Origin: Nilaparvata lugens
Taxonomy: Eukaryota; Arthropoda; Insecta; Hemiptera; Delphacidae
Direction: 5' to 3'
DNA: 64,000 nt
NCBI RefSeq assembly: GCF_014356525.2
Contig: NC_052507.1
Location: 49,045,660 to 49,109,659, forward strand
In this document: positions 20,901-35,200 of the stretch, one piece after another
Layout of the letters: each line of letters begins with the position of its first letter
Position numbering within the stretch: position 1 is the stretch's first letter
The notes under the pieces: model-generated
Told to the model about the DNA's origin: nothing
The model's input: the letters and a program-made list of their open reading frames with translations, nothing else
Database searches by the model: none
Translations under genes and position numbers: made by a program

Positions 20901-23900
20901 GGATATATATTCTTTATATATTGAGCAGTGTACTTTTGCTAATTGCCATAACACTTCTGGTTCTTCAGAAATCAATTTTACATTAGATTCAGAAATAATA
21001 TTATTTATTTCTTTATGGGATAATATACTAGAATGTAGAATATTCAATCTACAAAACTCCAAACTAGTATCTAAATCGCTTATTTTATTAAAGAGCAAAC
21101 TTAATGAGCTAAATAAAAGGGAAAATTGCTGGTTCAACTGTACAGTCGTAGTTTCATTTGAGAGAGTTTTGAAATAATTTATAATTTTCAAATTATTCCC
21201 ATGAATCTTTTTCACATCAGCATTAAAATCGTCAATGAGCCTTTTGCTTACTGAAAATTGATTCTCAATATTATGCTGTTTTAATTATATTAATACGTAA
21301 TATACCTAATATGTATTTACAATATTAAGCGGTATTCATTTGACTGAACTTGAAATAATATTTTGTCGTATTTTTCTTTGTCGTTCGCATCCATGTTACC
21401 GGTTACCCATGAAATAGCTGAGCCAAGTCCATTGAAAAGTCCACGCTTATTTCTATTTTTGCTGATATTGATGTGGTCTAGTTTTGTTTCTGTGTATTTT
21501 AAATGCATTGTTATGATGTCTAGACGGCCTTGATCGATATTACGATATTGTGTTCACGCAAAATGAATATTGTTCTTTTGATTGTATTTAATTCGATAGG
21601 CAACATGTTTACATTAATATTATGCATGTATGTGAAGGTTTCATCTATTAGGAATGAGTCGTGAATTTTGATAGCTGAGTGATGGGTGATGTTTTACTTA
21701 GATGAGTGAATGTATATCTGATGAGTGTATGTGTCGGGTTTGCTGGTGTTAGCAACGCCACAGCATCAGAAGAACAAACATTGTTACCTCAAACAGATAA
21801 ATTAGTTGATTTCTTTTTCTTTGGAGCTCGCTTCACTCGATTCGGGTGAAGTTTGAAGGGTCGTTTCTGAATCGCTCTTGGATTAGTAGCTAATTGAGTT
21901 TCCTTATTGTATTTCACTTTAAAAAATTTGGGTTTGTCCTTTTTATTAAACGTTGTCTTTATGAAGGGTTCGTTAGGTAGGCATTTTAAAATCTTTTTCT
22001 CTAGTTTGATTTAGGCGATCAGTTCTGATTTGTTTTTCTTGTCCTACTTTATCTTTTACTAGTTTGTGAATAGTTTTCAGTTTTTCTAGATATGCGTTTG
22101 TTATTTCTTCAGCAATAAGGGCTTCCGTTATTTCATCAACATATGGATTTTTCGATACACCAAAAGTCATTTCCATAGGAGTTAGTTTCAAGGTTGAATT
22201 TATTGTGTTATTGAATGCGATAATTGCAAGTTTCATATTATCTTCGGGTTTGTTGTCTTTATTTTCCATTTGTATAGCATTAAGGAGTTCAATGAGTGTC
22301 GAGTGTGCTCGTTCTAATAAACCCTGGGAATCTGGATGTCCCGGTGTTATATATAATAATTACTAAGAACTTTTCTTTATATTTGGTCACATTGGGTGGT
22401 GTGATAGAGGGGTTCACATAGTTCTTTGACGACCCAGTGTCAACCATCCATTTACGGTTAGCGTGGTCGACAAAATATGGGAGCGACTTATTTATGATAT
22501 TCAATTCAAATTTTTTGGGGGTGTTTCCGCTGAGTGTGTTGGGCCTACCCCTAAAAAATGAGCCTGCATGTTGTTGAATGCTTCAGTAAGTGAAGTTAGC
22601 TGGTTTTGCATACTTTGGATTTCGTTTCCGAAAGGATGAGATGAGTTGTCTGTCAAGTCATCGTGCATGTTTTGGATTCCGTTTCCGAAAATATCAGATG
22701 AGTTATCTGTCAAGTCATCTTGCAAATGATGCACTTCAAAGGGAGATTTTGAGTTCAGTTTGAAACGATTAGAAGGATTTGTTTGAACTGTGCGCATGCT
22801 GACAGTGTTTTGTGAATCCCACTTACTATTATGTGGTTGTCTGAATTGAGGATTGATTTGCACAGGCCTCGGTTGGTGAGGGAATTGAGCAAATTGATTT
22901 TGAGGAAAATTTTGTTGAAAGTTTCTGTTCTGGGGGAATGTTTGATGTGATCCATTATTCTGTTGGAAGAAATTCGGTTCTCGAGGCTGCGAGAAGTTGT
23001 TAGAAAAAGCTCTGTTGCTTGCTTGATAAGCATGAGTGAATGTGTTCGATCGCATTGGCGTTTGATTAAAAGCTCTTGAATCAATTTTATTGATAGTACT
23101 GATAGTTGATTTGAAGTTCAAGCTCCTTAGAACAATACTACAGTCATTGATAATCTTATGTCTAGCATCGTCAAGATCATGAATTTGGAGGATTTGCAAA
23201 TGAGAGCCCAAAGTTGGATGTACTCCGTGAATCAATGTACGAGTAAGAGTTGCGTTCAACTGCTGCATTAGATTAGTCAAAAGTTCACCTTGGATACCAT
23301 CTAGTTTATATTTAGTCAACATAGTTGTGCGTTTTTCATCCAGGCGATTAATGAATTCGATCGGGTGTTCATTTGAATAGGATTTCATAAAAGTAATTTC
23401 CGCAATTAGGTCTGGAACGGACCTGTTGTCAGCGAAGTTTGTTTTTAGAGCGGCTATCAGCTCTGTTACAGTTGTACAATTGTTATTAAAAACAACTGAT
23501 TCTGCGGGTCCTGAAAGACGGCTTACGGCTGCCCTGAAAAGGAGCCAGTGATTTTCTGTTTTTTCGTCAATGTTTGCACTACAATAGGACACTAATAGTT
23601 CATTACAAGTACTAATAAAATGTGGTAGCTTATAGCAAGTACCATCATAATGGGGTATGAATTTAAGAATGTCATGAGGAATTTGTTTCGAGATATTAGG
23701 CATTGTAGGGTTTGGTTGAGGAAGAGATATAACGAAATTACTCACAGTCGATTGAGGTTGGTGGGTGATGTTCCGGTTGTTGTCAGCATCGGCGTCGGTG
23801 TCGTCTTCTTCTTCGGATGATATAAGGACAGCAGGAATCCTCCTGAAGGTGGCGAGATCTCTGTCCCTCTGTAGAGTCCTCTCGTCTCCTGCGGTGGCCA

Positions 23901-26151
23901 GCGTGGGGTTGAACTAACTGCTAGGCTGGATACGGTTACAGCGTGATGGTGATAACAGCTTGATGGTGGTTTTCCATTGAAGTCGTTTTCGTTTTTGTAG
24001 TTTGATTCGATTTACACTTATTAACACTGGTGAAAGTTAAGTTCTTGTTGGAGGAATTTTTGAAAGTTTGAGTTTACTCTGATAGCACTTGACTTTGTTT
24101 TCTCGTTGGAGAATAATTTTGTAGTTGAGTGGTGGATTTTGGATTTTGAAGTCGAGTCACTTTCACTATGAGTTCCTGGAGAAAAATATATGGGTTGGTT
24201 CACGGATGAAGAGGTGAAACTCAAAGTTTTTTCGTTGCACAAGATAAAAAGTCTTGTATCCGAGTTTAATGAACGTGGATGGATACAAGGATAAAACTTT
24301 CCGCGACGTAAGTTCGGGCGCCAGTTAAGTGATTGGACGACACGACTAAGTTTTTAAAAATTGAAACTTTATTAACACTACAACTACAGAAAATACCAAA
24401 TTAAAGAATTTCGGGAGCCGAGTGCTCTCGTCAAGAGTTTGAGTAGAACTAAATGAAAATAGTTAATTGAGACATAAAGAAGACAATGCATAGTCAGCTA
24501 TATTCTATAACAATGGGGTTGTATTACTACTACTATGGATATTTAACTTATGACATTTATGGATCACATGTTTCATTTTTTTGCAAGTATTATTTATGTG
24601 AGGATTCCATTTGAGTTGTGAATCCAACATGACTCCAAGGTATTTTGTCTCTCTCACTCTCTCCAGTTTTTGACAATCACAGCCTCCATCTCTCTCTCGC
24701 AAGCCTACCCACTCCCCATAATTGTTATTATGAGTGCAGTCTGAGTAGTGGATTTTTATTCCAATTCCAAATGTATCAGTAGGGATAGCCCTTTCTGATG
24801 GAGAGAAAAGCATGTATACACTTTTTTCACATTAAGTGTCAGCGTATGATGATCAAGCCATGACTTTACTTTGGTCAGACCAGACTCAGTCAAACGCTTA
24901 GTCTTTTGCCAGCTGAATCCAATGAAAATCAAGGCCGTATCATCTGCAAAGGAGATTGCATGACATCCGTTTATGTGGATTTTCAAGAGTTCATTGATAT
25001 AGACTAAAAATAATATCCGCGAGAGAACAGTACCTTGAGGAAGACCATATTCAGACAATGTCACTCTGTTGGTTTCAAGGATCTGTACTCTTTTATGCAA
25101 GTAACCTTTAAATAAATTTAACACATTTCCCCGGAAACATATTCTCTCCAGTTTATGCAGAAGGACACTATGAGGAATGGTATCATAGGCCTTAGCCAGG
25201 TCTAGAAAAACTGCCAGGGTTTTTTTACTGTTTTGGAAGTTTTAAGTTATAATTCTTACCAACTCAGTCATTGCGTCTTCGGTGGATTTTCCCTCTTGGA
25301 AACTGTTTTGGTTAGTAGCAATGAATTTATACTTTTTAAGGTATACCAATATACGTTTCTTAATTATCTTCTCAAAAATCTTCGAATTACTGATAAGACT
25401 GATGAGGCCGTAATTCTCGGGTGCCTTCCTGTCACCAGATTTATAAAATTGAATAATTTTTGCAATTTTGAAATGAGATGGAAAATGGCGAAATTCGAAA
25501 CACTTATTAAATAACATTGACAAGGGCTTAGCTATGTACTCAGCAATATTTTGCCTATTCCATCCATACCCGGAGATGCATTACTTCTCAAATTCTTAAT
25601 ACAAAGTAATACCTCATCATAACTCAATGGGTGCAAAAGGAATGAATTCGGAGAGTTCGCCGCTGAACAAGGTGGGTACTGTGAGTTTAGCAAACTCTGT
25701 TTAGTGAAAATCTCTGTGAAAATCCTGGATTTTCTCTGCATAATTTCTTCCTACTTCCGAAAAATATTTATTCATAATAGCGGGGTCAATTTCCAGTGGT
25801 TTATACTTCGTTGCATCTCTAGAATCTCCTCTATGCAGTTCCAAGTCTTTTTACTATTACCTTTGGAGTTTGATATTTTAGTTCTGTAATAGTCAAGTTT
25901 AGTTTTTTTAATAAGCTTGTTCAACATATTTCTATAGATTTTATAATTATTTTGTAATTGGACATTGAAGGGTTGACTGTTCAATTTTTTATGCATCTTG
26001 TCTCGTTCCCTGATGGATCTTAATATTGCCTGTAAAAGTCAGAGTGTTGTAAGTCATTTTTTTTATTTTCGAGTTAAGTACAGTTATGGGTTCTAGAACT
26101 ATAAATCTATTACTAGAAGAGTGGTGTAAGTCATATGGTTCAAGGAACTGT

Positions 26152-26200
<49 letters not shown>

Positions 26201-29200
26201 TATTCATCATAGTGTTCAGAGTGGTGCATATAATTAACACACTTACAAAAATGTTAATTGATCAATTTTTCTGGTCATTAACACACCTACAAAAATGTTA
26301 ATTGATTATTTTCTTGATCAAATCATTAGTCATTAGTGAGAACAATACATGCCTGTGGCCCTGAGAACATTGAATTCATCACCTCCTCACTTGGGAATTG
26401 AGTGAATAGCTTCTACTAAAACCTTTAATTCCTCAGAAGAAGGTTGATAAGACTTACACCACTTTGACTTTCACAGGCTCTTATCAACCCTGGAGTTATC
26501 CATTTTTTAGTGGTTTAGTTCTGTTTTTAATTTTAATTTGAACAGTAGCGGATTTTATGTACCGCATCAGTTTACAGTAGAAATCATGAATTTTATCATC
26601 TAAATACATATTATCGCCATTAAAAGGAGTCTCATTTTCCCAGTTTTCTTGTTTTAACTTGTCAATCAATTTAGTATAATCAATATTTTCAGTGAATATC
26701 TCTCCAATTCCCTTTGAACCTGTGTATGAGTTTCCTAAGTGGAAAGTTGTACAGAAATGGTCCGTAATATACGTTATTTGTATAGAGCTAAGGACATAAC
26801 TAACTCTAAAATTAAATTTTTTCCAAAATATATTATGTATTCGAGTTACCTGAAATACGAGTAGGTGTATTTATAATGTTTTTTTATTTATTCTTCATGT
26901 TTTCAACAAATCTTACTATAAAGTACATTCTTTTTTTTCTTTTGCACCACTGTCTTTTTCTTTTGTTGCAATGAGTATTGTTGTTTGCATGTATTCTTTC
27001 TGTTAATGTGTATCAAACTTGTATGTTTGTGGGTGTGGGTGTGTGTTAGTGGGCGTGGGTGTGTGTGTGTGTGTGTCGGTGGATGGATGTGTGTGTGTGT
27101 GTGTGTCGGTGGGTGGGTGTGTGTGTGTGTGTGTGACGGTGGGTGGGTGTGGGTGTGTGTGTGTGAGAAAATAAATTGAATTGAATTTTATTTAATTTAT
27201 TCAAATTGATTCTTATGATGAGTCGATATACATCAGACGGTATGCATGCATGACACAGTTATAGATGTAACATCAGATTGCCCAAGCAATCATCAGAACG
27301 CACACAGCTTCAGAAACACGTATGTAGACAGACGGTTGAAAAATCTCTCACCTGGTATTCGACTGTTGCAACGCACACAGATGTCTGTCTGTATAACATT
27401 AACTTTTTCAATAAACTCTTCTTATTTAGTCTGCTTAGCATAAATCTTGTTCTTAGACATTTTTAAACTTGCAGATAGTTAACGCTGAAGTAACTGAAGA
27501 AGTAATTAACAAGAATGAAGATAATTTCACCGGTTGCGATGTCACTTCCTCACATCCAACCTGTGGATTCTCATTGTCAAAGGATCGTCAAGTGATACCT
27601 TTCAGTGAGGTGAGCTCTCATATGTTCATTCAACTTCACTTTTAATACCTATTTTAATGCGGGAAATGTTATTTTTGACACAATATCAATAAAACTCCAA
27701 ACATGGATAAATGTTACCAACGTTGAAATACGATTCTTAATTCCTTTTCGTTGTGTATTTATAAATTAAAATAATTTATATTAGAAAACTATTGCAAAAC
27801 AAATGACAGCTTCTGATACTGTTATACAAATTACACCATAGAAAGGGTAGCTTTCCTATATTTGCTGGTTCTAGTTGTATTTAGAAAATAATACATTTAT
27901 ATGATAGTTTTCCTAGTTTATATTTGTTGGATGTTTCATTCAATCGCAAAATGTCACAACTAATATAATTTTTGTTGTTGTTTTGAAATGACTCAACATC
28001 TAGGTTCCAGTTCAACTTGGTCTCAAGCGATGAATATTAAAACATGAATGAATATTTGTCTGTTTGATAAGTAGTAGACAAGCTATTATATTTTTCATTT
28101 ATAATGGAGGTATACTACAACTGTCATATTATAAGTAAGTTACCCTATACAGAGTGTCCCAAGAAAGATGTAACAGCCGAAAACCATATTTTCTACATTA
28201 AATGCTCATACAAAAATAAGGTTAAGTAAATTTTTTATATCGACCTCAGTGTTCGAGATATGTCGATTTTTCGATATTTTTGAAAAACGTCAATAGCTAG
28301 AAAACTATTAGTCAAAGTCTAATTCTGAGGATATGGTAGGAAAAAATTTCCAGTAAGAGTCATATAATTTGTTTATTTGTTTGACGTTTATGAACTTTTC
28401 ATGAGCGGTCAAACTGAAATTTGGTTTTGAACTCGAAGAATGTACTTTTTCAACTTGGAGCGCTCATAAAAAGTTGAAAAAACGTCAAACTAAGGTACAA
28501 ATTATATGAATCTTGTTGGAAATTTCTTGCTCTTCCCAACCATATCCTTAGAATTCGATTTTGTCTGTTTCCTGGTTATTGACTTTTTTAAAAAAAAAAT
28601 AGAAAAATTTATATATCTCGAAAATCTATAAATTGCAAACTGCATGTAGGTCTTCGGCTGTTACACCTTTCAAGGGACACTCTGTATAGTTTCAAGTAGG
28701 TTTTTTTAGATTCATAGTATAACCTACTTAACGGATGGATGCCTCTTTTGTAAGATTCAATCGCATTTGCAGGGTTTCTGTTGTTCTTGTGACGCATATA
28801 TCAATAGCCAACGTCAGCCTCACAATGCTTTCACAACTTCTAGAAGCTTGCACAGGATTGGTCCATCCCCAATTCATGTGAAAACCCACAACTTTCCCAG
28901 ACATAATCGTGATGCTCTCCATGATAACAGTGTTGTCAAATCCAAATCAGATCAAGAGGCTCGTGATGAAAGTAATGATTTTTTGGAAGACATGCAATCG
29001 AATGGAAATCGAAATTGGGTAATGCTTCGCAGATCAAACTCATCGATATCTGATGATGATCCAACCATTCCTCCACAAAAAATTGTTGTGGATCAATCGT
29101 TATTTAAACAGAAAGATGGTTCACTAGAAAATTCATTGGACTTCATCTCCCATAACGGAAAAAATCAAAAGGCTAAGCATTATGAAACGCAAAATAGTTA

Positions 29201-32200
29201 CTTGTTTCCAATTGGTGAGAATATTCCAAAAAACAGAAGAAGCATTGCTGGTTCCTATGCGAATAATATCGGAAGTGATTTGGAAACTACATGTATAAGT
29301 TCTGAGGGTATTGATAAAACTTCTGAAAAGATGGAGGATTTGTATGATAATTGTCGATTCTCTAATAGAAATAGAGAAGTTGGTCTGTCTGAAGATGAAA
29401 TGAAACTGGAAAGCAGCATAGATTCAGCTGTATTTTCTCAACAACATCATCAATCATACAATACCGATTCACTCGAAAATAAGAGGGGATCAACTGGAAA
29501 ATCTGAAAAATCACTATCAATTGAAGTATCTGTTGCTGACCCCGATTCCCCATTGAACTTGATGAACGAAAATACTGTAATTGGGTTAGTTGATGAGAAT
29601 AATACTATAGAACATCATCCTAATGATGTGGATTCATTAAAAAATAATGATTTCTCAACAGACGTCGGTCCAAACTCTATTTTGAACGCACACAATGATT
29701 TGAAACCTGTCGTAGTTTCGACAATTGATGAAAAAAAGTTGAATCCTTTTCGACAAACAACTTCTAATAATAATGTTATTCCAATTTTAGAACACGCAAA
29801 TCCTATGGAGCCAGCGATTGGGTTTAAAATGACCGATCGCAAAATATCGCAATTCAACCCTTGGAATATACATACCACTGAGTGCCCATTGAATAAATAT
29901 CGCCAGAATAGCACGCCCCACAATAAGTATCTTCATGTGTTAAAGTTTGAGGGCGATTCAAGTAGAGAACATATGGAACGTTTAAAGGATGCTTCAGCCT
30001 CCAATAGACACACAGTGAAGCTTGAAGGTATTGAGCCCAGTGAAGAGTCAAACAATTCGAATAAGGCTAATCCACAAAAACGAAATACATACAAAAGTAC
30101 AGGTTTGTGTAGAAATAGATACTCATTTTCAACTTGAAGTACAATGATGGGCTAAGATTAATACCATTTAGCTTGGGAAATGATGAGTAGACCTACACCA
30201 ACGTGAATACCTATCATTGTCCTAGTATTGTTCACATTTATTCGAATGGTAAGAAATTCCCATCAATTATTCAAAATTTGGAGTGTCAAAATTAAAAGCA
30301 ATGGACTTCGATTAGAGATGAAAAAATATATTCTCTCTCCCTCATCTACATAAGGTTTATCAGTATATGATTAGATTTCAAATTTAATTTGATGAGTTAC
30401 GGTATTGAAAGTGAATAATTCTATGCATCATAAGCTCATTTCAAACTTGAATTATCGGATTAGCCTATATTACTTTACTTCAAAAATGGAAATTCAGTGA
30501 ATTTCTCAGGTAATTTGTGGGATAATTCTTCTTTAAAAATTGTAATGTCTACGGCATTTGAAAATATTCTATAAATTGTTATTGACTGTTCAACAACACT
30601 TATAAGTTTTTAGTTGTGATTAAATCTACAAGTTTCCTATTTTCTTTTCTATATTTCAAAGATCATTGTAATTCTTAAAATTTTCCCTTTTGAGCTTCAA
30701 ATTGTCTTAGAATTCAACTATCTATTTAAATTAAAATATAATGGTCTCGTTCATGTAAAGCTGCTATTTATACCCCTTGAACAGTATAAAAGTGAAATGG
30801 TTACACGATTCATATAATGATAAAAAGGAGAATATTGATAACGAAGCTAACATCTGGAATTCAACCCTTAACTGTCAGTGTACCATAGTCATCTAATATA
30901 TTCTTACAAATAATATAGGTTACAATATTGCAGGTGCAAAAGAACCTGGAACAACCAGTACAATCATAAACAAACGGAAGAAAAGTAACGTGAAAAGGCA
31001 AGCTTCTCCGAATGGAAATCAAATCAGAGGAGGCCAAAGCTGTTTAGAGCGTAATACTCCACCGGGTGTGGATCCAATCACATACCATGAGAGTGCTCAT
31101 TGCTTGCGCTATAGTGATCTGTGGTATGTAGGCCTACCTGCTCAATATTCAATAATTCAAGTTCCACTAATTCATATAATCATTTCCGCTAGCCCTCATA
31201 ACTTTTCCGTACAATAAAAATTGTTGAAGGTGGTATTGTTATAGATATTAATATTATTGAATTGGGAAGTGGAATACTGTCACAATTATACTTAATTGAA
31301 GAATAAGATTGTTCAATTGTTATTCGAGAATTTTCATTCTCGAACCGAAACTGATTTGTTGTAACTGAATGGATAGCACAATCATCAAAATCAAAAGTTA
31401 CGGTTGAACTTTATATTGGCTATCTGAAGCTATTTCTTCACAGTTTTTTATAATGATGAATTGTAAAGTTTCTGGGTTTCAAATGGTCGATAAACTATTT
31501 GTTTTCCAATAACTTTCCAAATAAGTTACAAAATGTTGATTTCCCTTTGTTTTCCAGGTATACTGTTTATCACTTGAGAAGGCCTTTTGTTGAACACTCG
31601 GTGCGATTGAAACTTTATGAAAAGTATGACTATCATGACAAAAATACGCACTGGGATGAAATAACTGCCGGAAGGCAGACCAAGTAAGTTTATCAATGAA
31701 TTATGTTGGAACAAGTCTGATTGGAATCAGAATGTACCTAACTTAACTATAAGTACCTATAGGTAGCCTATTATATATTTCCGATCTGAAAATATAAAAA
31801 TTCTATTGGGGATAGATTTAATACTTGATGCTGATATTAGATGAATGCTGGCCGATAAAATGCAAGAAAGATGTTCTAAAAAAAATGTTGACCAAGCTCC
31901 GTTTATGACAATTTTTCGGTATATTTTCCAGGGTTTCTGATTTTGGCTAATCTAAATAAGATGACTCATCATACTCATTTTGCCAAATTCAACTCAACTA
32001 CTACAATCTCAAAGTATCTCTTTCCAATTTTTAAGAGAAGTTTCCATGTAAAAGTAATATCAAAGATCTTATTAGATTATTGAAAATATAAGAAATTATT
32101 CTATGGATGATCATTGTACCATGACAATCAGTAAAATTAATCGACCAAATCCTAATTTAAAATAGGCCTTGTGATATAGATTTGCATTTCTTGAATTCCT

Positions 32201-35200
32201 TCCTGTTTTTTAGAAATTGAGGAAATGAGAACAATATGAATGTGAATAATCGCAAATCATGTTCTATTTGCTTTTTCATGAATATTCATTTTATAGTGAT
32301 TATTTCAAAGTATTACCTTTTTTAGGCGTGAACTAACTCGATCTCTTATTACTTGATCTTAATATCATATCAGAAAAGAATCGCACATTAGCCTTGAACT
32401 AGATTGCAATAACAAGGAATTAAACAGTTCTGTGTTCAACTATATTGATTATCAGAGAGTTTTTTTTAATTGAGAACTGATTTAAAAAACCCTGATGGCT
32501 GCTTTAGGATAGCTCTACTGCCATGAGCTTCAAAATTACTTCCGATTGTTAACCCACCTAAAAAGTCTAATCATATCTTATTATCTTCATTGTTCCTCCC
32601 ACTATCCTAGCACAATCCTATCGATTATGTGGACATCGTCCTCAGCAGAATAAATCGTGTAATTTTTTTGTAGAATAAGGATTAGATGGTAGAATCAGAA
32701 ACTCCTTATCTCCATAAGTCCTTGGTATTTGTTCAAAATTCTTAATTCATTTACTTGAAAGGCTGAACTCAATTTTAAATTGAAAGATAAGTTTCAAATT
32801 TATAATTTCTCTGATCAATATATTTGGTTTGTGGTTTTTCTAGCGTGGGAACATTTAGCCGTGTTGTTCAAGATGAAACGCCAACATTCTCTTTCACTTA
32901 CATGCCGAGCTCAGATCAAGTGCTCGGTCCTTTCCAGCTAGACACCGATAAAAGCACGTTGCTAGTTCCTCAACCAGTCAGCGATCAACTCCAAGATAAA
33001 TATCCACAGGCGAGAGGTAACTCTTTTTTCCACCTCTTAAATTGAATTGAATGAATTGATCAATCCCCAAACATATATATGTTATACTATTAGGTAGGGT
33101 AAGAATAATAAAATAATTGAAAATGAAAAATATACATCCAAATGTCAAGAAAGTTTGAGTATGGAACATTCTTTGGGGAAAAGCAAGTAAACTACTCTTG
33201 TTCTCACTGATACAGCAGACTGATTCAGCTAGTTTGCCATGAAGTGGAAACATTCAATATGAAAATAATATCAAGAAATGGAACTCAACCTTAGATCCAC
33301 ATAATCGAGGCTGAAATCACAAACTTGAGTGAAATAAATTGGCATTTCAGTAATTCAGAACGATAAGAGTAGGCTATGTGTAGTATTCATGAATTTCAAT
33401 TACCACCAATCTTTTATAATTATAACTATTACCATCATCCATGCTCAATCAAACTCCAATGCAAAAAAGTAATTGAAATCAGTCAGAATTCCATTGAAAC
33501 GGAATTTATAGTAAGGTACATGAATTAATTCACCATTTTGATCTAAGGATTACTGTTCTGTATAGGTAGTATACTCACGATATCCTGTGTATTTTATTCA
33601 CTTTCTGGTGAAACACTCAGTATAAAACTTTCTTGAGGTTTGAAATAAGGTGCTCAAGAATCAAAGTTCAATATTAAATCTACATACCTCATCCAGTTTT
33701 TTTTTCAATTCATGTCGGAAATAGTTATGAGCTGAAAGCTTCTCGTTTTGTATTTGCCATTTTTAGTATGACAGACTCACTTACTGTTTGCTTCGTATGG
33801 TATTTACTGTACTATATCCTTTCTTACTGTACCATCCTTTATTCTTATTGTATATTTTGTATTCGTATGTTCAAGTAGTAGAGACAGATTGAATTTGATT
33901 GAATATTTGCGTGTCTTTTGTGTGTTGCCAGCTGGTCCCAGTGAATATCTTCTGCTGAAGAGCGACCAAATCACACAGGATGGAGACGAATGCGATAAGG
34001 TCGGAGTTGGCTTCTCAGCGTTCGCAAAGCAACCCGACAGATGCAGTCACGTGCGGGGCACATGTCTCACCAATCAACCTCTACATCTATGGCAGCATGA
34101 TCATGTTAGCTTTCATCATAAAATCTACAAACTTTTGAATGATAAGTATATTCCTATTTATTCTGTCATTCTGTTGACAATTATTGTTTTGCATTATTGT
34201 AGTCATTATTTTAGAAATATTCATTCTTTTTTCAAGCAAACTGAAACTTTCCTAAGTGAATATAATATATTGGGTCGTATTCATAAAAATGAAGGATATC
34301 CTTCAGAGTAACAGGTAGAAGTATAAGGTTATCCTTGTGGAGTAAAAGGTAGAAGTATAAGCATCTCCTTCTTCCCGTATTCATAATGATTACCTTATAC
34401 TTGAAGGATATCCTTCTAGCAAGAAATTAAAAGGTTAGCTTTTACTTTCCTCCATATCTTGCAGTCATGCCAACTAACGTCTACTCTAGTAAACATTTCT
34501 TTAGCATTACAAGTGGCTTAAACATTCATATTAGATCATTTTAAATTGGGAAAGAGATAAATTCATGAAACCATATGGATAAATTCTTCATTTTGATTGT
34601 ATTGTTGATTGAATAAAACAAAAATTTCCTAAAAATATTAATTTTTGAGAAAATTATCCAATTCACTAAGAATGACCAAAAATAACTTTTAATTGAGTTA
34701 TTTCTGGTAAATTGAATAACTTTCACAAAAATTGATATTTTCAGAAAGTGTTTGCTTTATTCAATCAACAATATCATCAAGAATTTTTCCTCAAAATTTC
34801 ATGGATTTATCTCTTACCGAATTTAAAATGATCCGCCCAAGAAGCTTAAACTTTAGGCGCTCATATCTCAAAAAATAACGATCGAAAAAAATTGTTTTCC
34901 GAGAAACCTTTTTCATTTTAATAGCTTGATAGTATAAAAATCAATAAACTTCGAAAAACGGAAAAATATCACCATTAAAACGGTTTTTTAGCCTATTGCA
35001 CAGTCCCCACATGTGGAACCGAACTCGAACAACGCAGCAAACCGCGCAATCCGCCGTGCAGCGAACCGCACAGCCAATTAAAACAATTTGAACCGAGAAA
35101 GCTAGATGTTTTATTTTTCAATCATGTAGCCTACCCGCTTTGTGATTTTAAATATATTGGAGAATTCATTGAAATAAATAAGAGTATGGAATTCACCGAA

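Larger units (their letters stand above)
19869..24548 (-). mobile_element. Defective errantivirus-type endogenous retrovirus
   Basis: A 4.68-kb LTR element on the minus strand, inserted in LINE-D. It has two 226-bp LTRs with AGTTAA...TTAACT ends, a Lys-type primer-binding site, a polypurine tract, a gag frame, a protease start in the -1 frame, the end of integrase, and an env region with a cleavage site and a membrane anchor. Gag without a zinc knuckle, LTR ends of this type and an env gene are features of insect errantiviruses (gypsy group). Reverse transcriptase, RNase H and most of integrase are missing, and env is broken, so the copy cannot be autonomous. The flanks share ATA, compatible with a short target duplication. 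Confidence 0.9.
17967..27474 (+). other. HAP2 intron 2, 9.5 kb, transposon-filled
   Basis: Phase-0 intron. It contains a direct repeat, a minus-strand LINE (about 18810-26790) interrupted by an endogenous retrovirus and a MITE, and GT-rich DNA near the 3' end. I see nothing identifiable in 18190-18800. Confidence 0.8.

Noticed and set aside
26985..27179. Cys/Val/Gly-rich frame over the GT minisatellite
   Set aside because: Repeat translation only.
29362..29923. Minus-strand frames inside HAP2 exon 4
   Set aside because: Shadows of the 443-codon sense frame, without protein character.
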